Assembly: GCF_019139815.1 (NCBI RefSeq)
Contig: NZ_CP077079.1
Location: 3,720,001 to 3,784,000 of the forward strand
Direction of reading: 5' to 3'
Origin: Pseudomonas asgharzadehiana
Lineage (GTDB): Bacteria > Pseudomonadota > Gammaproteobacteria > Pseudomonadales > Pseudomonadaceae
DNA length: 64,000 nt
Made by a program: the position numbers and the translations under genes. Below the pieces are notes generated by a model. It was given only the letters and a program-made list of their open reading frames with translations, was not told the DNA's origin and searched no databases. Shown here one piece after another: positions 7,786-17,163 of this stretch. Numbering within the stretch: position 1 is the first letter of the stretch; each line of letters begins with the position of its first letter.

Positions 7786-10700
7786 TCAGTTCTCCTCGAT
7801 ATCGGTCGGCAATGGGCGCGGCAAGTCATCGCCGCTGGAGCCATCGAGCCAGTCGACCTTGGCCATCTTGCGCACCACGACGAATTCGTCGCGGTTGCAA
7901 CCGACCGTGCCGTAATAGTTGAAGCCGTAGGCCTGCTGGGCGTAGCCACCGATCATGTGGGTGGGCTTGAGCACCACGCGGGTCACCGAGTTGTGGTGGC
8001 CGCCACGGGTCTTGGTGGTTTCCGAACCGGGTACGTTCACGATGCGTTCCTGGGCGTGGTACATCATCACCATGCCTTCCTTGACACGCTGGCTGACCAC
8101 CGCGCGGGCGGTGAGCGCGCCGTTGACGTTGAAGCATTCGATCCAGTCGTTGTCCTCGATGCCGGCGCGCTTGGCGTCGATTTCCGAGAGCCACACAATC
8201 GGCCCGCCACGGCTCAAGGTGAGCATCAACAGGTTGTCGCTGTAGGTGCTGTGGATGCCCCACTTCTGGTGCGGGGTGATCCAGTTCAGCACGATCTCGG
8301 TCTCGCCATTGCTGCGTTTGCCCTTCACGCCTTCGATGGTGCGGGTGTTGACCGGTGGCCGGTAGCTCATCAACTGCTCGCCGAACGCCTGCATCCACGG
8401 GTGGTCCTGGTAGAACTGCTGGCGGCCGGTGATGGTGCGCCACGGGATATTTTCATGAACGTTGGTGTAGCCGGCGTTGTAGCTCACGTGGTCGTCTTCC
8501 AGGCCCGACCAGGTGGGGCTGGAAATGATCTTGCGCGGCTGCGCCTGGATGTCGCGAAAACGAATCGCCTCGTGGGCCTTGGGCAGCGCCAGGTGGCTGT
8601 GGTCGATACCGGTGAATTCCGACAACGCCGCCCACGCCTTGACCGCCACGTGGCCGTTGGTTTCCGGCGCCAGGGACAGGATCACCTCGGCCGCATCGAT
8701 GGCCGTGTCGATTTTCGGCCGGCCGTGGCTGATACCGGCGTCGCCTTCGTGGTGGTTCAGTTCGCCGAGGAACTGCACCTCATCGTCGGTGTTCCAGTTG
8801 ATGCCCTTGCCGCCATTGCCGAGTTTTTCCAGCATCGGGCCCAGCGAGGTGAATTTCTTGTAGATGTTCGGGTAGTCGCGCTCCACCACTGCCATGTTCG
8901 GCGCGTTCTTGCCCGGCACCGGCGCCACACCGGCGCTTTTCCAGTCGGTGCCGCCGAACGGCTGGGCCAGTTCGCCGACGCTGTCGTGCATCAACGGTAC
9001 GGTGACCAGGTCTTGCTCCACGCCCAGGTGGCCGACCGACATGGCCGAGAACGCCTTGGCGATGCCCTTGTAGATTTCCCAGTCCGAACGCGACTCCCAC
9101 GCCGGGTCGATGGCCGCCGACAACGGGTGGATGAATGGGTGCATGTCCGAGGTATTCATGTCGTCTTTTTCGTACCAGGTGGCGGTCGGCAAGACGATGT
9201 CGGAATACACGCAGGTGGAGGACATGCGGAAGTCCAGGGTAGTCACCAGGTCGAGCTTGCCGATGGCGCCGTCGTCGACCCATTCGGCTTCGGTGGGCTT
9301 GCTTTCGCCGCCAAAGCCGATGTCTTCGTTCATCACCCCGTTCTTGGTGCCCAGCAGGTACTTGAGCATGTACTCGTGGCCCTTGCCCGAGGAGCCAAGC
9401 AGGTTGGAGCGCCAGATAAACATGTTGCGCGGGAAGTTCACCGGGCTGTCCGGCTGTTCGCAGGCGAAACGCAGGCTGCCGTCCTGCCACGACTTGACCA
9501 CGTAGTCTTTGGGGTCCATGCCCGCCGCTGCCGCATCACGGCAGATATGCAGCGGGTTGGTGTTGAGTTGCGGCGCGCTGGGCAACCAGCCAGCGCGTTC
9601 GGCGCGGATGTTGTAGTCCAGGGCATGGGTGGGGAACTGCGACTTGTCGGCCAGGGGCGAGAGCACGTCGTGCATGTTCATCTTCTCGTGGCGCCACTGG
9701 GAGCTGTGGCCGTAGAAGAAGCTGGTGCCGTTCATCTGGCGGGGTGGGCGGCTCCAGTCCAGGCCGAAGGCCAGGGGCAGCCAGCCGCATTGCGGGCGCA
9801 GTTTCTCCTGGCCGACGTAGTGGGCCCAGCCGCCGCCGGTCTGGCCCACGCAACCGCAGAGCATGAGCATGTTGATCAGCCCACGGTAGTTCATGTCCAT
9901 GTGGTACCAGTGGTTCATCGCCGCGCCGACGATGATCATCGAACGGCCACGGGTTTTGTCGGCGTTGTCGGCGAACTCACGGGCGATCTGGATGGCTTTT
10001 TCGCGGCTGACGCCGGTGATCGCTTCCTGCCACGCCGGGGTACCCGGCACGCTGGCGTCGTCGTAGTCTCTGGCCACGTTGCTACCGCCCAGGCCACGGT
10101 CGATGGCCAGGTTCGCGGCAGACAAGTCGAACACCGTGGCGACCTTGGCCACCGTGCCGTCGGCCAGGGTCACGCTGTGTACCGGCACGCGGCGGAACTG
10201 CACCGCATCGCCGGCCACATGCTGGAAATGCTCGTGGGCTTCACCGGCAAAATACGGGAAGGCCACTTCGGCGACGTCATCACCGATCAGGCTGAGTTTG
10301 AGGTCGATGGCGCGGCCTTCACCGCCCTCCTTGGCGAGGATGTTCCACTTGCCCTTCTCGCCCCAGCGGTAGCCGATGGAGCCTTGTGGCGAGACCAACG
10401 CGCCGCTCTCATCGAGGGCGATGGTTTTCCATTCCGGGTTGTTGTCCTGGCCGAGGTTGCCGGTGAGGTCCGAGGCGCGCAGGAAGCGGTCGGGCTGGAA
10501 ACCGGCGCCCGGTGCGAAGCCGCTCATGGGCTTGAGCATCACCAGCACCGGCAGGTCGGTGAAGCGCTTGGCGTAATCGGTGAAATACGCGCTCGGTTTA
10601 TCCAGGTGAAACTCTTTGAAGATCACATGGTTGAAGGCCTGGGCCAACGCGGCGTCGGTGCCCTGCTTGGGGTTGAGCCACAGGTCGGTGAGCTTGGCCA

Positions 10701-11559
10701 CTTCCGAATAGTCGGGGGTGATGGCCACGGTCTTGGTGCCCTTGTAGCGCACCTCGGTGAAGAAGTGTGCGTCGGGGGTGCGGGTCTGCGGGACGTTGGA
10801 GCCCCAGGCGATGATGTAGTTGGAGTTGTACCAGTCGGCCGATTCCGGCACGTCGGTCTGCTCGCCCCACACCATCGGCGAGGCCGGTGGCAGGTCGCAG
10901 TACCAGTCGTAGAAGCTCAGGCACACACCGCCCAGCAGCGACAGGTAACGCGAGCCCGCCGCGTAGCTGACCATGGACATGGCCGGGATCGGCGAGAAGC
11001 CGACGATGCGGTCCGGGCCGTATTGCTTGATGGTGTAGACGTTGGAGGCGGCGATGATCTCATTCACCTCCTCCCAGTTGGAGCGGATAAAACCGCCCAT
11101 GCCGCGCTTGCTCTTGTACGACTCAGCCTTGACCTTGTCCTCGACAATGCTCGCCCACGCTTCCACCGGCGGCAGGGTCAGGCGCGCTTCACGCCACAAC
11201 TTGAGCAGCGGTTTCCGGATCTTGGGGTACTTGAGCCGGTTGGCGCTGTAGATGTACCAGCTGTAGCTGGCGCCGCGCGGGCAGCCACGGGGCTCGTGGT
11301 TGGGCAGGTCGTTGCGGGTGCGCGGGTAGTCGGTCTGCTGGGTCTCCCAGGTGATCAGGCCGTTTTTCACGTAGATCTTCCACGAGCACGAGCCGGTGCA
11401 GTTCACGCCGTGGGTGGAGCGCACGATCTTGTCGTACTGCCAGCGCGAACGGTAGACGTTTTCCCAGTCGCGGGACTCTTTGCGGGTCTCGCCGTGACCG
11501 TCGGAGAATTCATTTTGCTTGCGGTTGAAGAACCGCAGTTGATCCAGTAAGTGACTCAT
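7786..11559 (-). CDS. narG: Respiratory nitrate reductase alpha subunit NarG
   Basis: A 1257-residue catalytic subunit of the membrane-bound, cytoplasm-facing nitrate reductase, reducing nitrate to nitrite at a molybdenum bis-MGD centre. The FS0 cluster segment is present near the N-terminus as STHGVNCTGSCSW, followed by the PRGCPRG cofactor region. ITPDYSEVAKLTDLWLNPKQ and other molybdopterin-oxidoreductase blocks follow. Length matches the family. There is no twin-arginine export signal, as expected for NarG. It is followed directly by narH and preceded by narK2 with a 57-base gap. Confidence 0.98.
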   Translation of the reverse strand: MSHLLDQLRFFNRKQNEFSDGHGETRKESRDWENVYRSRWQYDKIVRSTHGVNCTGSCSWKIYVKNGLITWETQQTDYPRTRNDLPNHEPRGCPRGASYSWYIYSANRLKYPKIRKPLLKLWREARLTLPPVEAWASIVEDKVKAESYKSKRGMGGFIRSNWEEVNEIIAASNVYTIKQYGPDRIVGFSPIPAMSMVSYAAGSRYLSLLGGVCLSFYDWYCDLPPASPMVWGEQTDVPESADWYNSNYIIAWGSNVPQTRTPDAHFFTEVRYKGTKTVAITPDYSEVAKLTDLWLNPKQGTDAALAQAFNHVIFKEFHLDKPSAYFTDYAKRFTDLPVLVMLKPMSGFAPGAGFQPDRFLRASDLTGNLGQDNNPEWKTIALDESGALVSPQGSIGYRWGEKGKWNILAKEGGEGRAIDLKLSLIGDDVAEVAFPYFAGEAHEHFQHVAGDAVQFRRVPVHSVTLADGTVAKVATVFDLSAANLAIDRGLGGSNVARDYDDASVPGTPAWQEAITGVSREKAIQIAREFADNADKTRGRSMIIVGAAMNHWYHMDMNYRGLINMLMLCGCVGQTGGGWAHYVGQEKLRPQCGWLPLAFGLDWSRPPRQMNGTSFFYGHSSQWRHEKMNMHDVLSPLADKSQFPTHALDYNIRAERAGWLPSAPQLNTNPLHICRDAAAAGMDPKDYVVKSWQDGSLRFACEQPDSPVNFPRNMFIWRSNLLGSSGKGHEYMLKYLLGTKNGVMNEDIGFGGESKPTEAEWVDDGAIGKLDLVTTLDFRMSSTCVYSDIVLPTATWYEKDDMNTSDMHPFIHPLSAAIDPAWESRSDWEIYKGIAKAFSAMSVGHLGVEQDLVTVPLMHDSVGELAQPFGGTDWKSAGVAPVPGKNAPNMAVVERDYPNIYKKFTSLGPMLEKLGNGGKGINWNTDDEVQFLGELNHHEGDAGISHGRPKIDTAIDAAEVILSLAPETNGHVAVKAWAALSEFTGIDHSHLALPKAHEAIRFRDIQAQPRKIISSPTWSGLEDDHVSYNAGYTNVHENIPWRTITGRQQFYQDHPWMQAFGEQLMSYRPPVNTRTIEGVKGKRSNGETEIVLNWITPHQKWGIHSTYSDNLLMLTLSRGGPIVWLSEIDAKRAGIEDNDWIECFNVNGALTARAVVSQRVKEGMVMMYHAQERIVNVPGSETTKTRGGHHNSVTRVVLKPTHMIGGYAQQAYGFNYYGTVGCNRDEFVVVRKMAKVDWLDGSSGDDLPRPLPTDIEEN

Positions 11560-11616
11560 GGTGCTTTCCTCATCAGGCGTGCCGTGGGGTGCGTTGCCCC
11601 GCGAATTCGTGGTCGA

Positions 11617-13014
11617 TCAGCAGGGTGTGGCGCAGCCTTTGCGGGCGTACCACCACCAGGTCACGACAATGCAGCTCAGGTAGAAACCGACAAACATGTA
11701 GAACGCCATGGCCGGGCTGCCGGTGGCGGCCATGGACGTGCCGAAGGACTTGGGAATGAAGAACGCGCCGAACGCGCCCATGGCCGAGCTGAAACCCAGC
11801 ACGGCGGCCGATTCCTTGCCGGCGTCTTTCAGGGCTTGCTCGCGCACCGCCGCAGGTTTGCCGGCGCTGGCTTGTTCATGCTGGGTACGGAAGATCACCG
11901 GGATCATGCGAAAGGTCGAACCGTTGCCCACCCCGGTGGTGATGAACAGCAGCATGAACATGCCGAGAAAGCCGTAGAAGCTGCCGCCCTGCCCGTTCTG
12001 CGGCAGAAAGTGCAGCACGCCGAACACCATCACGATCATCAGCACGAAGTTCCACAAGGTCACCCGCGCACCGCCCAGTTTGTCTGCCAGCCAGCCGCCC
12101 AGCGGGCGTACCAGCGCACCGACCAGCGGGCCGAGGAAGGCGAACTTGAGTGCTACCACATCCGGGAACGAGGTTTTGATCAGCAGCGGAAACGCCGCCG
12201 AGAAGCCGATGAACGAACCGAAGGTCGCCAGGTATAGCCAGCACATCAGCCAGTTGTGTTTGCGCTTGAAGATCACCGCCTGTTCGCTGAACGAGGCACG
12301 CGCACTGGACAGGTCGTTCATGCCGAACCAGGCCGCCACGGTAACGGCGAGAATGAACGGCACCCAGATAAACCCGGCGTTCTGCAACCACAACTGGCTG
12401 CCATCGGCCAGCGTCTGCGGTTGCCCGCCCATCAAGCCGAACACGCCGAACGTGATCACCAGCGGCACGCAGAACTGCATCACGGACACGCCCAGGTTAC
12501 CCAGGCCGGCATTCAGGCCCAGCGCGGTGCCCTGTTGGGCCTTGGGGTAAAAAAAGCTGATGTTGGACATGCTCGAAGCGAAGTTGCCGCCACCGAAACC
12601 GCACAACAAGGCGATGAGCACGAACACGCTGTACGGGGTGTTGGGGTCTTGCACCGCGAAGCCCATCCACAGCGACGGCAGCAGCAAGGAGGCGGTGCTC
12701 AGCGCGGTCCAGCGACGCCCGCCGAAGATCGGCACCATGAACGAGTAGAACACTCGCAAGGTCGCGCCGGACAAACCCGGCAGCGCGGCCAGCCAGAACA
12801 GTTGGTCGGTGGTGAAGCTGAAGCCGATGGCGTTGAGACGCACGATCACCGTGCTCCAGACCATCCACACGGAGAAGGCCAGCAGCAGCGCGGGAATCGA
12901 AATCCACAGGTTGCGGGTCGCGGTCTTTTTACCGCTGGCACCCCAGAACGCCGGGTCTTCAGGGCGCCAGTCGTGGATCACCGGGCCCGAGTCGGGCTTT
13001 TGCGCGATGGACAT
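11617..13014 (-). CDS. narK2: Nitrate/nitrite transporter NarK2
   Basis: A 465-residue major facilitator with about 12 hydrophobic spans. It carries the nitrate-porter signature GFGGGNFASSMSNISFFYP and a second one, GVGNGSTFRMIPVIF. The N-terminal extension (HDWRPEDPAFW) is typical of E. coli NarK-like (type II) nitrate/nitrite exchangers. The start at 13014 (third codon of the longest reading) has AAGGAG 7 bases upstream, whereas the first ATG is only one base from that site. It follows narK1 by two bases. The assignment as the second of two tandem transporters follows the Pseudomonas narK1K2 order. Confidence 0.93.
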   Translation of the reverse strand: MSIAQKPDSGPVIHDWRPEDPAFWGASGKKTATRNLWISIPALLLAFSVWMVWSTVIVRLNAIGFSFTTDQLFWLAALPGLSGATLRVFYSFMVPIFGGRRWTALSTASLLLPSLWMGFAVQDPNTPYSVFVLIALLCGFGGGNFASSMSNISFFYPKAQQGTALGLNAGLGNLGVSVMQFCVPLVITFGVFGLMGGQPQTLADGSQLWLQNAGFIWVPFILAVTVAAWFGMNDLSSARASFSEQAVIFKRKHNWLMCWLYLATFGSFIGFSAAFPLLIKTSFPDVVALKFAFLGPLVGALVRPLGGWLADKLGGARVTLWNFVLMIVMVFGVLHFLPQNGQGGSFYGFLGMFMLLFITTGVGNGSTFRMIPVIFRTQHEQASAGKPAAVREQALKDAGKESAAVLGFSSAMGAFGAFFIPKSFGTSMAATGSPAMAFYMFVGFYLSCIVVTWWWYARKGCATPC

Positions 13015-13016
13015 GT

Positions 13017-14300
13017 TCATTCTCCTTGGAGAGGTTGGGCGGTCTTGCCCATAAGCGGTTGCTTGCGAACTTCGCTGAAGTACATCCAGGCCAGGGACAC
13101 CCAGACCACGCCGTACATCAACATGAAGCAGGAAGAGCGCACGCCGGTGAGGTCCACCAGGGCGCCGAACAGGATCGGCAGCACAAAGCCGCCCAGGCCA
13201 CCGGCCAGGCCGACGATGCCGGACACCGCGCCCATGTTTTGCGGGTAGTCATTGGCGATGTACTTGAACACCGAGGCCTTGCCGAACGCGAAGGCGATGC
13301 CCATCACAAACAGCAGCACGGTGAACAGCGTGGCGTTGAGGCCGATATGAAAATCGAGGGGGCCGTTGACCGTCATGACCTGCAGTTGGGTCTGCGGGTA
13401 GCTGAGCAGGAACAGGCAGATCCAGCTCACCCACAGCACCCACCAGGTCACGCTCTGGGCGCCCCAACGGTCGGACATCCAGCCGCCTACCGCGCGCAAT
13501 ACGCCGCCGGGCAGGGAGAAACAGGCGGCCAGCAGCGCGGCGCTTTGCAGGCTGAAGCCGTATTCCTGCACGTAGTACTTGGTCATCCACAGCGCCAGGG
13601 CCACATAGCCGCCGAACACAATCGAGTAGTACTGGCAGTAGCGCCACACCGCCGGGTCCTTGAGGCACAGCAACTGCTGGCGCAGGGTGGCCCCGCCGGC
13701 GCTGCGGTGGGTTTTGTCTTCGCTGGTGAGGAACCAGAACAGCAGCGCGGTGATAAACAGGATGGCGCCGAACACCTTGGGCACCAGATGCCAGGTGCCC
13801 AGGGCGATCAGCGCCGGGGCCAGAAACTTGGTCACTGCCGCCCCGGCATTGCCGGCGCCGAACACGCCCATGGCAAAGCCCTGGTTGCCCTTGTCGAACC
13901 ACTTGGCAACATAGGCGATGCCCACCGAGAACGAGCCGCCGGCCAAGCCGACAAACAACCCCAGCACCAGGAACTGCCAATAAGCGGTGGCGTAGGTGAT
14001 CAGGTACAGCGGCAGCACGCAGGCGAGCATCAGCAAAAAGAACACGATGCGCCCGCCGAAGCGGTCGGTGAGCAGGCCCAGGGGCAGGCGCACCAGTGAG
14101 CCGGTCAGCACCGGCGTGGCGGCCAGCAGGCCGAACTGGGTTTCGTTCAGTTGCAAGAGTTCTTTGATCGGCACGCCCAGCACGGCGAACATCATCCACA
14201 CCATAAAGCAGACGGTGAACGCCAGGGTGCTCATGCCCAGCACCAGGCCCTGTCTCATACGGGGTTGAGTCACGGTATGCGCTCCAGAAAGTGATTCCAT
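13017..14300 (-). CDS. narK1: Nitrate transporter NarK1
   Basis: A 427-residue major facilitator, about 12 spans, of the NarK1 (type I, nitrate/H+ symport) kind. Markers are GLAGGSFSVGIAYVAKWF and GVFGAGNAGAAVTKF in the fifth span region and GLAGGLGGFVLPILFG late in the chain. It is the first gene of the nar structural operon and diverges from narXL. No ribosome binding site is visible ahead of this ATG or of Met15 (14258). The Anr box and a TAACCT hexamer predict transcription start at about 14300, so the message may be leaderless or start at Met15. Confidence 0.92.
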   Translation of the reverse strand: MESLSGAHTVTQPRMRQGLVLGMSTLAFTVCFMVWMMFAVLGVPIKELLQLNETQFGLLAATPVLTGSLVRLPLGLLTDRFGGRIVFFLLMLACVLPLYLITYATAYWQFLVLGLFVGLAGGSFSVGIAYVAKWFDKGNQGFAMGVFGAGNAGAAVTKFLAPALIALGTWHLVPKVFGAILFITALLFWFLTSEDKTHRSAGGATLRQQLLCLKDPAVWRYCQYYSIVFGGYVALALWMTKYYVQEYGFSLQSAALLAACFSLPGGVLRAVGGWMSDRWGAQSVTWWVLWVSWICLFLLSYPQTQLQVMTVNGPLDFHIGLNATLFTVLLFVMGIAFAFGKASVFKYIANDYPQNMGAVSGIVGLAGGLGGFVLPILFGALVDLTGVRSSCFMLMYGVVWVSLAWMYFSEVRKQPLMGKTAQPLQGE

Positions 14301-14333
14301 GAGCGCAGGTTAGGGGCGACACCCCCGTGGAAC

Positions 14334-14347
14334 TTGACCCAGATCAA
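14334..14347 (-). promoter_or_regulatory. Anr/FNR box between narK1 and narX
   Basis: TTGACCCAGATCAA matches TTGAC-N4-ATCAA exactly. On the minus strand a TAACCT hexamer (14312-14307) lies 31 bases from the box centre, the class II FNR spacing, pointing towards narK1. It fits oxygen control of the nar operon by Anr (established for Pseudomonas nar genes); the exact promoter is inferred. Confidence 0.75.
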
Positions 14348-14385
14348 CGTCGACCCAGGGGGTATGGAGCTATGCTGGCCCCGTC

Positions 14386-14401
14386 TACCTCCAAGGAGGT
14401 A
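14386..14401. promoter_or_regulatory. NarL-type 7-2-7 palindrome
   Basis: TACCTCC-AA-GGAGGTA is a perfect inverted pair of heptamers with 2-base spacing, the arrangement bound by NarL (consensus TACYYMT), one position off consensus per half. A further half-site GGGGGTA is at 14358-14364. The remainder of the 283-base narK1-narX gap shows no ribosome binding site close to the narX ATG. Confidence 0.6.
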
Positions 14402-14583
14402 GCCGCAACAACAAGAGAAAGCCTTTATTTATCAATGGATTGGTCTCTTGTGCCGGCTTTTATCCGTGGGAGGGTGCGCCGGCAACTCTTTAGAGGTAGG
14501 ACGCCAGGGAAGGCCGTGTTCAGCCCTTTTTCCCATGCCCGGTACAACCATGCTGCTCGCCTGCCCCCTTCGATTACGCCGCC

Positions 14584-16386
14584 ATGCTTGACTGGCTGCG
14601 CAGCTCCCTGCCGGCCCGCGCCGGCCTGGCCGTTATTCTGATCGCCGTCCTCGCCCTGGCCAGTTCCCTGAGCGCCGGCCTGATCGCGTGGTTCAGCCAG
14701 GGCGACGCGGCCGCGATCAACACCGCAGGTTCGGTGCGCATGGAGACCTACCACCTCAGTTGGAAACTCGCCGCCGGCGCACCGCCCGGAGAAATCGAGA
14801 CCATCACCCAGAGCCTGCAAGGGCGCCTGGACAGCCAGTCCCTCAAGGCGGTGCTTGAAGACGGCCCGCGCAGTGCCCTGTTGCAGAGCTACCAGCAGAT
14901 CCAGCAACGCTGGCACGACGATCTGCGCCCGGCCTTGGCAAGCGGTAACCGTGAGCTGTTCCAGGCCAATGCACCGGCCTTCGTCGAACAGCTCAACCGG
15001 TTCGTCAGCCTGTTGCAGCAACACAGCGAACAAAAGCAAAGCTGGCAGCAAGGCATCCAGGGCCTGGCGCTGTTCAGCACCTTGATCATCCTGCTGCTGG
15101 GCCTGTACGAATTGCAGTACGGCGTAGTCAACCCCCTGGAAGAACTGGTGCACGCCACCCGGCGCTTCCGTGACGGCGACCTCAAGACCCGGGTCAACCA
15201 CCGCTCCGAAGATGAGCTGGGGCAGTTGGCACTGAGCTTCAATGCCATGGCCGAGACCATCGAGGCGTCCCACCGCACCCTGGAAAGCCAGGTGCAACTC
15301 AAGACCCTCAACCTGCAACAAGCCAACGCCGCCCTCGAATTGCTCTACCAGAGCAGCAGCAGCCTGGCCACGCGCCTGGCCAACGCCGAAGGCCTGGATG
15401 AACTGATCCGGCGCTTCCAGACACGCCTGCCGGGCCTGCGCCTGTCGCTGTGCCTGCAAGGCCACTTCCTGGCACCGGCGCAGCAGATGCTCGCCCTGCA
15501 CGGCGAGCACAGCCGCAATATCTGCGCGATTGGCGATTGCGCGACGTGCGAGCGTCACCACGTTGCGCCGCCGCAGGTGTTCAGCATCAGCAACCAGGGC
15601 GCCGAACTGGGCGAACTCAAGGCGCACTTCCTCGACGGCCACGCGCCCCAGGATTGGGAACAACAGTTGATCCAGGCCCTGGCCAACCTGATCGGCACCT
15701 CGCTGTCGCTCAAGCGCCAACGCGAGCAGGATCACCGCCTGCTGCTGCTCGACGAACGCACCATCATTGCTCGCGAGCTGCATGACTCCCTGGCCCAGGC
15801 GCTGTCGTACATGAAGCTGCAAGTGAGCCGCATGCAAACCCTGATCCGCCGTGGCGAACCGGTGGAGACCCTGGCCACCGTCACCGGCGAACTGCGCGAT
15901 GGCCTGAACAATGCCTATCGCCAACTGCGCGAATTGCTCACCACGTTCCGTCTGCAGATTCACGACGCCGGGCTGGTACACGAGCTGTCGGACACCGCCG
16001 AAGAGTTCTCCCGACGCGGCGAATTCCAGGTGCACTTGCACGTGGAGGCGCTGGCCTTCCAGCTGTCGGCCAGCGAACAGATCCATGTGTTGCAGATCAC
16101 CCGCGAGGCCTTGTCCAACTGCCTGCGCCATGCCCATGCGCAGAACGCCTGGCTGCAACTGCGCCAGGTCGGCGAAACCGTGAGCCTTTGCATCGAAGAC
16201 GATGGTCGCGGCTTCTGCGGCGACGTCGACCGCCGCGAACACCACGGCTTGACCATCATGGACGAACGCGCGCGCAGCCTGCACGGCGACCTCGAGATCA
16301 ACCCACGAGCGCCCCAGGGCACTCGCGTGCAATTGCGTTTCCAGCCGGAATTTCTCGGCCACTCCTTACAAGGCACCGCCCCATGA
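14584..16386 (+). CDS. narX: Nitrate/nitrite sensor histidine kinase NarX
   Basis: A 600-residue inner-membrane sensor of nitrate. Domains: transmembrane span 1 (about 14-36), periplasmic P-box DAAAINTAGSVRME directly after it, periplasmic helices, span 2 (about 157-176), HAMP, a central module with a cysteine cluster (CAIGDCATCERHH, about 315-327), HisKA_3 with the phosphorylated histidine H400 in ARELHDSLAQ, and an ATPase domain with DDGRGF (about 538). It ends in an ATGA overlap with narL. It phosphorylates NarL, which controls the divergent nar operon. Confidence 0.95.
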   Translation: MLDWLRSSLPARAGLAVILIAVLALASSLSAGLIAWFSQGDAAAINTAGSVRMETYHLSWKLAAGAPPGEIETITQSLQGRLDSQSLKAVLEDGPRSALLQSYQQIQQRWHDDLRPALASGNRELFQANAPAFVEQLNRFVSLLQQHSEQKQSWQQGIQGLALFSTLIILLLGLYELQYGVVNPLEELVHATRRFRDGDLKTRVNHRSEDELGQLALSFNAMAETIEASHRTLESQVQLKTLNLQQANAALELLYQSSSSLATRLANAEGLDELIRRFQTRLPGLRLSLCLQGHFLAPAQQMLALHGEHSRNICAIGDCATCERHHVAPPQVFSISNQGAELGELKAHFLDGHAPQDWEQQLIQALANLIGTSLSLKRQREQDHRLLLLDERTIIARELHDSLAQALSYMKLQVSRMQTLIRRGEPVETLATVTGELRDGLNNAYRQLRELLTTFRLQIHDAGLVHELSDTAEEFSRRGEFQVHLHVEALAFQLSASEQIHVLQITREALSNCLRHAHAQNAWLQLRQVGETVSLCIEDDGRGFCGDVDRREHHGLTIMDERARSLHGDLEINPRAPQGTRVQLRFQPEFLGHSLQGTAP

Positions 16387-17030
16387 ACACCGCCCCGCGC
16401 CACCGTATCCTGCTGGTCGATGATCACCCGATGATGCGCCACGGCATGCGCCAGATCCTCGAACTGGAAGACGACCTTCAGGTCGTCGGCGAAGCCGGCA
16501 ACGGCCAGGAAGCCCTGGACCGGATCGACGCCCTGCAACCGGACCTGGTACTGCTGGACAACAACATGCCGCACATGAACGGCCTGGAAACCCTGCGCCG
16601 CCTGCGCGCCATGCACTATGGCGGCAAGGTGCTGCTCTTTACCGTCTCCGATGCCGAGGACGACATCCGTGATGCGCTGCGCCTGGATGCCAACGGTTAC
16701 CTGCTCAAGGACATGGAGCCCGAGTTGGTGGTGGAGTTTATCCGTGATGCGCTGCACGGCGCCCTGGTGATCAGCCCAGGGCTGACCCGCGTACTGGCGC
16801 AGGCCCTGCGTTCGCCGCAACCCCATGCGGCGGTGGAATTGACGGAGCGCGAGCGCCAGGTGTTACGCACGATCGCCAGTGGGTACAGCAATAAGGTGAT
16901 CGGGCATAAGCTGGGCATTACCGAGGGCACCGTGAAGGTGCATGTGAAGAACCTGCTGCACAAGCTGGGGTTGCGCTCGCGGGTGGAAGCGGCGGTTTGG
17001 GCGATGGAGCATTTGCGGCAGGTGGGGTGA
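16383..17030 (+). CDS. narL: Nitrate response regulator NarL
   Basis: A 215-residue NarL/FixJ-family regulator. The receiver has acidic residues D13-D14 and phosphoacceptor D59 in LVLLDNNMPHMNG, a T/S switch in LLFTVSD and the conserved lysine in GYLLKDM. The C-terminal LuxR-type helix-turn-helix spans about 150-205 (LTERERQVLRTIASG...TVKVHVKNLLHKL). It starts inside the last codons of narX (ATGA overlap). Expected targets are the heptamers at 14358-14401. Confidence 0.95.
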   Translation: MNTAPRHRILLVDDHPMMRHGMRQILELEDDLQVVGEAGNGQEALDRIDALQPDLVLLDNNMPHMNGLETLRRLRAMHYGGKVLLFTVSDAEDDIRDALRLDANGYLLKDMEPELVVEFIRDALHGALVISPGLTRVLAQALRSPQPHAAVELTERERQVLRTIASGYSNKVIGHKLGITEGTVKVHVKNLLHKLGLRSRVEAAVWAMEHLRQVG

Positions 17031-17077
17031 GGCTTTTTGCAAATTTCACTGGGGTTATGCGGTGTTTGAACTGGCCC

Positions 17078-17151
17078 TATCGGGAGCAAGCCCCCTCCCA
17101 CATTTGCCTGTATTCACACATCAAAGTGTGGGAGGGGGCTTGCTCCCGATA
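17078..17151. repeat. REP doublet between narL and the LysR gene
   Basis: A perfect 25-bp inverted repeat (17078-17102 and 17127-17151) with core GGGAGGGGGCTTGCTCCCG fills the gap between two convergent genes. Its position suits a two-way transcription end or RNA stabiliser. Confidence 0.9.
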
Positions 17152-17163
17152 AGGCCCTTGCTG

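Noticed and set aside
7636..11550. 1304-codon open frame on the plus strand across narG
   Set aside because: It is antisense to narG along its whole length, with no recognisable domain; long reverse frames are expected in GC-rich DNA with strong third-position bias.
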